A DNA stretch of 5,175 bases from an uncultured Oscillibacter sp. GTDB taxonomy: Bacteria; Bacillota; Clostridia; Oscillospirales; Oscillospiraceae. Position numbers and translations under genes: made by a program. The stretch lies in NCBI GenBank assembly GCA_937884915.1, contig CALAAN010000433.1:1-5175 (forward strand), in the 5' to 3' direction. Each line of letters begins with the position of its first letter. Within the stretch, counting starts at the first letter, position 1. Positions 1 through 4,815 of the stretch are shown piece after piece. The notes under the pieces are model-generated. The model was not told where the DNA came from and made no database searches. It was given only the letters and a program-made list of their open reading frames with translations.

Positions 1-525
1 ATCCTGTTCGTCGGCACCAAGAAGCAGGCGCAGGACGCCATCAAGGAAGAGGCTTCCCGCTGCGGCGGCTACTATGTCAACGCCCGCTGGCTCGGCGGTA
101 TGATGACCAATTTCAAGACCATGCGCACCCGCGTGGACCGTCTCAACCAGCTCAAGACCATGCAGGCTGACGGCACGTTCGATATGCTTCCCAAGAAGGA
201 AGTCATGAAGCACCTCGCCGAGATCGAGAAGCTCGAGAAGTACCTCGGCGGCGTGAAGGAAATGAAGAAGCTCCCCGGCGCGCTCTTCATCGTCGACACC
301 CGCAAGGAGCGCAACGCCATTGCTGAGGCGCACAAGCTCGGCATCCCCGTCGTCGCCATCGCCGATACCAACTGCGATCCCGACGAGATCGACTACCCCA
401 TCCCCGGCAACGATGACGCTATCCGCGCCATCAAGCTCATCTCCTCCGTGATGGCCAACGCCATGATCGAAGGCAAGCAGGGTGAAGAGACCGAGGAGAA
501 GGCCGAGGGCGAGGCTCAGGCCTGA
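1..525 (+). CDS. rpsB: 30S ribosomal protein S2, C-terminal 174 residues (5' end outside window)
   Basis: The open frame runs from base 1 to a TGA at 523-525. The reading begins ILFVGTKKQAQDAI, followed by the S2 signature YYVNARWLGGMMTNFKT, the charged coiled segment (KKEVMKHLAEIEKLEKYLGGV), then LPGALFIVDTRKERNAIAEA and GIPVVAIADTNCDPDEIDYPIPGNDDA, all hallmark S2 blocks. S2 assembles late onto the 30S subunit, bridging head and body, and is needed for mRNA binding near the ribosomal protein S1 site. Bacterial S2 is usually about 235-260 residues, so roughly the first 65-75 residues lie upstream of the window. The tail (GKQGEETEEKAEGEAQA) is acidic and probably disordered, as is common in this family. 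An internal ATG at 100 is not the start, because conserved S2 sequence continues upstream of it. It is the first gene of the usual rpsB-tsf pair. Confidence 0.98.
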   Translation: MLFVGTKKQAQDAIKEEASRCGGYYVNARWLGGMMTNFKTMRTRVDRLNQLKTMQADGTFDMLPKKEVMKHLAEIEKLEKYLGGVKEMKKLPGALFIVDTRKERNAIAEAHKLGIPVVAIADTNCDPDEIDYPIPGNDDAIRAIKLISSVMANAMIEGKQGEETEEKAEGEAQA

Positions 526-554
526 TTTTCCCAAACAAGCGAGAAAAGAACCTT

Positions 555-581
555 ACGGGGCGAGGCAAAGCCTCGCCCCGT
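555..581 (+). promoter_or_regulatory. Perfect 12-bp hairpin in the rpsB-tsf intergenic gap (possible attenuator or processing site)
   Basis: ACGGGGCGAGGC (555-566) and GCCTCGCCCCGT (570-581) are exact reverse complements around an AAA loop. The hairpin lies 29 nt after the rpsB stop and ends about 25 nt before the tsf Shine-Dalgarno sequence. It is GC-rich enough to resemble a terminator, but the following bases (TCTCATGTTTAC) hold no uninterrupted T run. Partial termination, RNA processing or protection of the rpsB 3' end are more likely than full termination. Rho-independent read-through is needed, because no convincing promoter for tsf is seen in the gap. Confidence 0.8.
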
Positions 582-619
582 CTCATGTTTACTACACTAT
601 TTTTCAGGAGGATATCAGA

Positions 620-1537
620 ATGGCTATCACTGCTGCTGTTGTTAACGAGCTCCGCCAGGCCACCGGCTGCGGCCTGATGGACTGCAAGAAGGCCCTCATC
701 GAGTGCGAGGGCGATATGGAAAAGGCCGTCATGTATCTGCGCGAAAAGGGCCTCGCCTCTCAGGCGAAGAAGGCCAGCCGCGTGGCTGCTGAGGGCATGG
801 CCTACGCCACTGTCATCGACGGTGTCGGCGTTGTGGTCGAGGTCAACTGTGAGACCGACTTCGTCGCCAACGGCGAGCCGTTCAACAACTTTGTCAAGGG
901 CGTGGCGCAGGTCATCGCCAAGGAGAACCCCGCTGACGTCGACGCGCTGATGGGCTGCCCCTGGATCACCGGCAGCGGCACCGTCAAGGACGCGAAGGAC
1001 GAACTGTTCCTTGCCATCCGCGAGAATATGAACGTCCGTCGCTTTGCCCGCATCGCTGACGGCTTCTCTGTTCCCTACGTCCACATGAAGGGCAAGATCG
1101 GCGTTATCGTCAATCTGACCGTCGAGGGTTGCGACGCCACCGAGATCGGCAAGGACATCGCCATGCAGATCGCCGCGCTCAACCCCCGCTTCTGGGACAA
1201 GAGCCAGGTCACGCAGGACGTGCTGGACGAGGAGAAGGAAGTCATGCTCGGCCAGATGGCCAACGACCCGAAGATGGCGGGCAAGCCCGAGCAGGTCAAG
1301 GAAAAGATCGTCATGGGCAAGCTCAACAAGTTCTATGCCGAGAACTGCCTGCTCCAGCAGGCCTTCGTCAAGGATGGCGACGTCACTGTCGAGCAGTATA
1401 TGAACAACGCTGCCAAGGCACTGGGCGGCAAGGTCAGCTTCAACACCGCCGTTCGCTTCGAGAAGGGCGAGGGCATCGAGAAGAAGCAGGAGAACTTTGC
1501 GGCTGAGATCGCTTCCATGGTCAGCGGCAAGAAGTAA
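620..1537 (+). CDS. tsf: Translation elongation factor Ts (EF-Ts), complete, 305 aa
   Basis: EF-Ts is the guanine-nucleotide exchange factor that displaces GDP from EF-Tu in the cytoplasm. The ATG at 620 is chosen because AGGAGG (606-611) sits 8 nt upstream. A longer frame reaches back to 482, but its first 46 codons overlap the rpsB end and the hairpin and look non-coding. The N-terminal UBA-like domain is clear (residues about 4-58: VNELRQATGCGLMDCKKAL, then EKAVMYLREKGL and KKASRVAAEG). The TDFV motif lies at residues 79-82, with Asp80 and Phe81 that intrude into EF-Tu, within VNCETDFVANGEPF. The second core half contains YVHMKGKIGVIVNL. The length of 305 aa is typical of clostridial EF-Ts and slightly longer than the E. 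coli protein (283). It is probably co-transcribed with rpsB and is followed by a strong terminator. No damage is seen. Confidence 0.98.
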   Translation: MAITAAVVNELRQATGCGLMDCKKALIECEGDMEKAVMYLREKGLASQAKKASRVAAEGMAYATVIDGVGVVVEVNCETDFVANGEPFNNFVKGVAQVIAKENPADVDALMGCPWITGSGTVKDAKDELFLAIRENMNVRRFARIADGFSVPYVHMKGKIGVIVNLTVEGCDATEIGKDIAMQIAALNPRFWDKSQVTQDVLDEEKEVMLGQMANDPKMAGKPEQVKEKIVMGKLNKFYAENCLLQQAFVKDGDVTVEQYMNNAAKALGGKVSFNTAVRFEKGEGIEKKQENFAAEIASMVSGKK

Positions 1538-1558
1538 TTTCCAAATTGCAAATCGCTC

Positions 1559-1595
1559 AAAGAGGTTCGGCGAAGGCCGGACCTCTTTTTTGTTT
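1559..1595 (+). terminator. Rho-independent terminator after tsf
   Basis: AGAGGTTCGGC (1561-1571) pairs with GCCGGACCTCT (1576-1586) with one G-U pair around a GAAG loop. The stem can be extended by A-U pairs at 1559-1560. It runs directly into TTTTTTGTTT (1586-1595). It starts about 20 nt after the tsf stop and closes the rpsB-tsf unit, separating it from the RNA gene downstream. Confidence 0.93.
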
Positions 1596-1602
1596 GCGCG
1601 CG

Positions 1603-1620
1603 GCAAATAAAATTATTTGC
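1603..1620. repeat. AT-rich palindrome upstream of the RNA promoter
   Basis: GCAAATAA (1603-1610) and TTATTTGC (1613-1620) are exact inverted repeats separated by AA. The element lies between the tsf terminator and the promoter, about 50 bp upstream of the -35 element. It could be a protein-binding site or simply a by-product of AT-rich composition. Its function is unknown. Confidence 0.5.
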
Positions 1621-1668
1621 GAAATAAAAAATTTACAATTTTCTAAGGTGAATATTATTGTGCATATC

Positions 1669-1697
1669 TTGCATATTCATTTCGGTTGGTGTATAAT
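1669..1697 (+). promoter_or_regulatory. Sigma-A type promoter for the OLE RNA transcription unit
   Basis: TTGCAT (1669-1674) as the -35 element and a perfect TATAAT (1692-1697) as the -10 element are separated by exactly 17 bp. The region from about 1603 to 1668 is strongly A/T-rich, contrasting with the GC-rich genes, and could act as an UP element. The predicted start is around 1704, which coincides with the first base of the long-range closing helix of the RNA (1705). This agreement between the promoter and the RNA structure is the best argument for the 5' end. A 7-bp direct repeat, TGCATAT, at 1661-1667 and 1670-1676 overlaps the -35 element. Confidence 0.85.
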
Positions 1698-1704
1698 AGG
1701 CCTT

Positions 1705-1727
1705 GCTAAGCAGCGGTGCAGTATCCT
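1705..1727 (+). other. 5' strand of the OLE closing helix (partner 2323-2354)
   Basis: Reading inward, the pairs are 1705-1709 with 2350-2354 (5 bp), a G1710/A2349 mismatch, 1711-1716 with 2343-2348 (6 bp), a small internal loop, 1718-1721 with 2337-2340 (4 bp), then a possible bulged helix of 1722-1727 with 2323-2329. The pairing spans about 640 nt, brings the two ends together and fixes the approximate boundaries of the RNA domain. Confidence 0.8.
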
Positions 1728-1862
1728 AGTCGGAGCTGCCGTTTCCTAAGAAGGGCCTAAAAATCCTTTGAAGGGCACAACTGTGAAGCCTTTGGTGCCT
1801 GCTTCTTACGCCCAGTTTGGGGTGGGTGCTGAAGGGAGGCAAAAGCGAAAGCTGCGCCTGCG

Positions 1863-2154
1863 GACTCCGGGCGACCCCTAATGGCATGGGGGAACCGACC
1901 CTGTTTCTGCGGAGACTCGTTGCTGTGCCGGAGCGGACTCCCGGTTTCGGGTATCGACTTCGGTACGGGACGGGATATGAACCTGCATTGCGGTGCTACC
2001 CGGCCTTTGTGCCGCGAACGCTGTGTGCAGCGTAGCCTGCCTTGCGTGGGGAATTCGGATAGGAGAACAACGTACAGACTCCGGCCAAGAGCGAGGTACG
2101 ATCGCTCCTTGAAATTTTTCCTGCAAAAGAGGATAAGAAACGGCGTGACTCCGG
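1863..2154 (+). repeat. Recurring GACTCCGG motif inside the OLE RNA
   Basis: GACTCCGG occurs exactly at 1863-1870, 2077-2084 and 2147-2154, and as GACTCCCGG at 1936-1944. A single CCGGAG complement lies at 1928-1933 and could pair with only one copy at a time. The meaning is unknown. The copies may be equivalent strands of similar helices or protein-binding elements. Confidence 0.6.
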
Positions 2155-2267
2155 GGTGGAAATCACCTAGGCTGTCGCAAGGGCAGCAAAAGGGTTACAG
2201 TGCGGACTAAGTGGCAATCGGGTACCTCGTCTGGTGACAACGGGGTGCAGCGCCTAAGGGGGAACCG
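1888..2267 (+). repeat. Duplicated 10-mer GGGGGAACCG inside the OLE RNA
   Basis: GGGGGAACCG is present at 1888-1897 and again at 2258-2267. CCTAA precedes each copy, 6 nt upstream at the first (1877-1881) and immediately upstream at the second (2253-2257). This may be a repeated structural module of the RNA. Confidence 0.6.
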
Positions 2268-2371
2268 CCTCCATCGGCAACGAGAGGTGCGCTGCGGGGA
2301 AAGCCAACCCGACCTATGCCGCAGGATTACCTTTTGCTGCTGCCGCTGATTAGCATGATGATAAAATAACT

Positions 2372-2953
2372 GTGGAGAAAAAAGCATTGGAAAACGAAGA
2401 AGACCGAAAGCCGAAGAAAACGGAAAAGACACCCAGCCATGCGCGCTGGGTCATCCGCGTATTTTTGATCGCTGTGGCGCTTTCTGCCGCGATGAGTCTG
2501 TGCTCGGGCGCGCTGCTTGAGGATGCGGGATATGTGGTGGCAACACTGATCCTGCTGCTGTTTATCGCGCTGGGCATCCTGTTCGACATCATCGGCGTCG
2601 CCGTGACGGCGGCGAACCCCAAGCCGTTCAACTCGATGGCCGCGCACCGCGTCAAGGGCGCGAAGGAGGCGCTCTACCTTATCCGCAACGCGGAGAAGGT
2701 AGCCTCGTTCTGCAACGATGTGGTCGGCGACATCTGCGGCATCGTCAGCGGCTCGACCGCGACGGTCATCGTTGTGCTACTGCAAAACAGCTTCGGCTGG
2801 CGCAGCATCGTCGTGTCCACCGTGGTGACGGCGCTGATCTCCGGCTTGACGATCGGCGGCAAGGCCATCGGCAAAAAGGTCGCCATGAAAAAGAGCAAGG
2901 ATGTCATCTACCTGACGGCAAAGGTGCTGTCGGTGCTGCATCTTGTCAGATAA
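2372..2953 (+). CDS. oapA: OLE-associated membrane protein OapA, about 193 aa
   Basis: This is a small integral membrane protein with a basic N-terminus (KPKKTEK) and four hydrophobic segments: about residues 27-46 (VIRVFLIAVALSAAM), 55-80 (VVATLILLLFIALGILFD), 116-137 (DVVGDICGIVSG followed by TVIVVLL) and 145-163 (SIVVSTVVTALISGLTIGG). The loop between segments 2 and 3 (NPKPFNSMAAHRVKGAKEA) and the stretch GKKVAMKKSKD are basic, as expected of a protein that holds RNA. The DVVGD at residues 116-120 matches the DxxxD motif described for OapA, and Asp72 lies in segment 2. OapA binds OLE RNA and brings it to the membrane. An ion or metal transport role has been suggested but is unsettled. The start is uncertain: GTG 2372 has no Shine-Dalgarno sequence, whereas TTG 2387 (188 aa) has GGAG at 2374-2377 with 9 nt spacing. 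The frame begins only 18 nt after the end of the OLE closing helix, and dxs follows after 14 nt. Confidence 0.88.
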   Translation: MEKKALENEEDRKPKKTEKTPSHARWVIRVFLIAVALSAAMSLCSGALLEDAGYVVATLILLLFIALGILFDIIGVAVTAANPKPFNSMAAHRVKGAKEALYLIRNAEKVASFCNDVVGDICGIVSGSTATVIVVLLQNSFGWRSIVVSTVVTALISGLTIGGKAIGKKVAMKKSKDVIYLTAKVLSVLHLVR

Positions 2954-2967
2954 AGAAGGAAACCGTA

Positions 2968-4815
2968 TTGATTCTTGAAACCATCCATGACCCTCGCGAC
3001 ATCAAGTCCCTGAACGACTCACAAACGCAGCTTTTATGTACGGAGCTGCGTGAATTTTTGCTGAAAAACGTGTCGAAAACAGGCGGGCATCTGGCCTCGA
3101 ACCTCGGCGCGGTTGAGCTGACGGTGGCCATCCACCGTGTGTTTGACACGTCGCGTGACCGGCTGGTGTTCGACGTGGGGCATCAGTGCTACACCCATAA
3201 AATTTTGACCGGCCGGCGCGAGCAGTTTTCGTCTCTGCGCCAGTATGGCGGCCTCTCGGGCTTTCCCAAGCCGCGCGAGAGCGGGCATGACGCCTTCATC
3301 GCGGGACATGCCTCCAACTCCGTCTCTGTCGCGCTCGGCATGGCGCGGGCGCGGACGCTGCAGCATCAGGACTATTCTGTGCTGGCGCTGATCGGCGACG
3401 GCGCGCTCTCCGGCGGCCTTGCCTACGAGGGGCTCAACAACGCGGGCTCGTCCGGCGAGCCGCTCATCGTGATCCTGAACGACAACGGCATGTCGATCGA
3501 CGGCAATGTCGGCGCGGTGAGCGAGCATCTGGGACTTCTTCGCTCGAAGCCTGCGTACTATGAATTCAAAAAGGCGTATCGCGACCTGCTCGACCGCAAC
3601 GCGGTCGGCCGCGCGGTGTATGATTTTAACCATCATCTGAAAACAAACGTCAAAAAGGCGCTGCTGCCAAATTCGACGATGTTTGAGGACATGGGCTTTA
3701 CCTACCTCGGCCCCGTGAACGGGCATGACGTGGGGCAGCTTACAAACACGCTCAAATGGGCGAAGGGGCTGAACTGTCCGGTGCTCGTGCATGTGCACAC
3801 GAAAAAGGGCAAGGGCTATCCGCCCGCCGAGCGCGAGCCGGAACGCTACCACGGCGTCGGCAAATTCGACCCGCGGATGGGCATGCCGCGCGAGCGCAAG
3901 CAGGACTTTTCCGCGGTATTCGGAGACGAACTCTGCAAGCTCGCAAAAAATGACGAAACCATCTGCGCCGTCACCGCCGCGATGCGCGACGGCACGGGCC
4001 TGCACGATTTTTCCGAGCAGTACCCCGAGCGCTTTTTTGACGTCGGCATCGCCGAGGGGCATGCCGTGGCAATGGCTGCGGGCATGGCCAAGCAGGGACT
4101 CACGCCGGTCGTGGCGATCTATTCGAGCTTCTTACAGCGCGCCTACGACCAGCTCATCCACGACACGGCGCTCTCTGACCTGCATGTTGTCTTCGCGGTC
4201 GACCGCGCGGGTATGGTCGGCGCGGACGGGGAGACGCATCACGGCATCTTCGACGCGACGTTTTTATCGGAAATTCCGAATATGACGGTGCTGTGCCCGT
4301 CGAGCTTTGCAGAGCTGCGCACGATGCTCGACCGCGCGGTGAACGAGATCAAAGGCCCCGTCGCCATCCGCTATCCGCGCGGCGGCGAGGGAGATTATCA
4401 AGAAGACAGCGGGCGGCAGAACCTTGTCGTGCTGCGTGAGGGGGCGGACATCACCCTCTGCGCCTACGGCACAATGATCAACAATGTGCTCGGTGCGGCA
4501 GACATTCTGCACAAGCGGGGTATCGAGGCGCGCGTCGTGAAGATCAACGCGATATCACCGCTCTATGACCGCGACATGCGCGAGATCATCGGCAGGACCA
4601 AAGCGATGCTGGTCGCGGAGGAGTGCGCGGGCGTCGGCTGTGTGGGCCAGCGCATGGCGGCGATTTTGGGCTGGAACAAGATCTCGCCTGAGCGGCTGGA
4701 GCTGTGCAACCTCGGCAAGGAGTTTCCTGCGCAGGGAACAGTGGAGGAGCTGTACCGCGAGTTCGGACTGGATGCGGAGTCGCTGGCAAAAAAGGCTGCG
4801 GAGGTGCTGCAATGA
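2968..4815 (+). CDS. dxs: 1-deoxy-D-xylulose-5-phosphate synthase, complete, 615 aa
   Basis: This thiamine-diphosphate enzyme condenses pyruvate with glyceraldehyde 3-phosphate in the first step of the MEP isoprenoid pathway, in the cytoplasm. The start is TTG 2968, with AAGGA (2956-2960) 7 nt upstream. No ATG lies near the conserved N-terminus. Visible family blocks are HLASNLGAVELT (41-52), FDVGHQCYTHKILTGR (68-83), GLSGFP, GHASNSVSVALGMA (113-126), the thiamine/Mg motif GDGALSGGLAYEGLNNAG (143-160) with NDNGMSIDGNVGA (171-183), GPVNGHD (248-254), HVHTKKGKGYPPAE (275-288), the pyrimidine-domain DVGIAEGHAV with catalytic Glu363, SSFLQRAYDQLIHD (386-399), DRAGMVGADGETHHGIFD (412-429), and the C-terminal transketolase domain from about 490. 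Length is normal (about 620 in the family) and no key block is missing. It overlaps tlyA by ATGA. GHASNSVS in place of the common GHSSTSIS looks like a clostridial variant. Transcription probably comes from the OLE promoter. Confidence 0.97.
   Translation: MILETIHDPRDIKSLNDSQTQLLCTELREFLLKNVSKTGGHLASNLGAVELTVAIHRVFDTSRDRLVFDVGHQCYTHKILTGRREQFSSLRQYGGLSGFPKPRESGHDAFIAGHASNSVSVALGMARARTLQHQDYSVLALIGDGALSGGLAYEGLNNAGSSGEPLIVILNDNGMSIDGNVGAVSEHLGLLRSKPAYYEFKKAYRDLLDRNAVGRAVYDFNHHLKTNVKKALLPNSTMFEDMGFTYLGPVNGHDVGQLTNTLKWAKGLNCPVLVHVHTKKGKGYPPAEREPERYHGVGKFDPRMGMPRERKQDFSAVFGDELCKLAKNDETICAVTAAMRDGTGLHDFSEQYPERFFDVGIAEGHAVAMAAGMAKQGLTPVVAIYSSFLQRAYDQLIHDTALSDLHVVFAVDRAGMVGADGETHHGIFDATFLSEIPNMTVLCPSSFAELRTMLDRAVNEIKGPVAIRYPRGGEGDYQEDSGRQNLVVLREGADITLCAYGTMINNVLGAADILHKRGIEARVVKINAISPLYDRDMREIIGRTKAMLVAEECAGVGCVGQRMAAILGWNKISPERLELCNLGKEFPAQGTVEELYREFGLDAESLAKKAAEVLQ

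Larger units (their letters stand above)
1704..2354 (+). ncRNA. ole: OLE (ornate, large, extremophilic) RNA, about 650 nt
   Basis: This stretch has no credible protein gene but a strong promoter and rich base pairing. Its ends pair: GCTAA (1705-1709) with TTAGC (2350-2354), CAGCGG (1711-1716) with CCGCTG (2343-2348), GCAG (1718-1721) with CTGC (2337-2340), and possibly TATCCT (1722-1727) with AGGATTA (2323-2329). Internal stems include TAAGAAG (1747-1753)/CTTCTTA (1802-1808) enclosing AAGGGC/GCCTTT (1771-1776/1788-1793), a GAAA-loop hairpin (1844-1853), ACGCTG-TGTG-CAGCGT (2018-2033), GAGCGA/TCGCTC (2089-2107), GCTGTC/GGCAGC with a GCAA-type loop (2171-2187) and GCAGCGC/GCGCTGC (2247-2295). 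OLE RNAs are known as roughly 600-nt, abundant, highly structured RNAs of anaerobic and extremophilic Firmicutes that bind the membrane protein OapA encoded next to them, commonly beside dxs/tlyA-type genes. Size, neighbour protein and operon all fit. The identification rests on these plus structure, not on a covariance search. RNase P RNA, tmRNA and 6S RNA were considered and do not fit. The 3' end could lie some bases further on. Confidence 0.9.

Noticed and set aside
570..598. Possible tsf promoter with TACACT at 593-598
   Set aside because: The -35 position falls inside the GC-rich hairpin and does not resemble the consensus.
437..1606. Long minus-strand open frame (389 codons) opposite tsf
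   Set aside because: It is antisense to a clear EF-Ts gene. Its Leu/Asp/Val/Ala-rich sequence is the mirror of GC-biased codons, and it also crosses the tsf terminator.
1632..1658. Second promoter TTTACA (1632-1637) with TATTAT (1653-1658)
   Set aside because: The spacing is only 15 bp and the start would fall about 40 nt before the RNA closing helix. The 1669/1692 promoter fits better, though minor use cannot be excluded.
1546..1749. 67-codon plus-strand frame over the tsf terminator and OLE promoter
   Set aside because: It spans a terminator and a promoter and has no ribosome-binding site.
1817..2210. Short plus-strand frames (72 and 109 codons) within the OLE region
   Set aside because: They are rich in Cys, Arg and Gly, have no good Shine-Dalgarno sequence, overlap each other and lie in strongly structured RNA.
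1704..2354. RNase P RNA, tmRNA or 6S RNA as the identity of the noncoding region
   Set aside because: The characteristic RNase P core blocks and the tmRNA tRNA-like 3' end were not seen, and 6S RNA is only about 200 nt. Size and neighbours fit OLE instead.
2339..2367. Possible promoter with TAAAAT (2362-2367) in front of oapA
   Set aside because: No -35 element lies 16-18 bp upstream, where the sequence is the GC-rich end of the OLE helix.
2163..2655. Minus-strand frames across the OLE 3' end and oapA start
   Set aside because: Their composition is that of antisense shadow, and they overlap the oapA membrane protein and RNA helices.
3034..4062. Minus-strand open frame of 342 codons opposite dxs
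   Set aside because: It is a shadow of the intact dxs gene, with biased composition and no recognisable domain.
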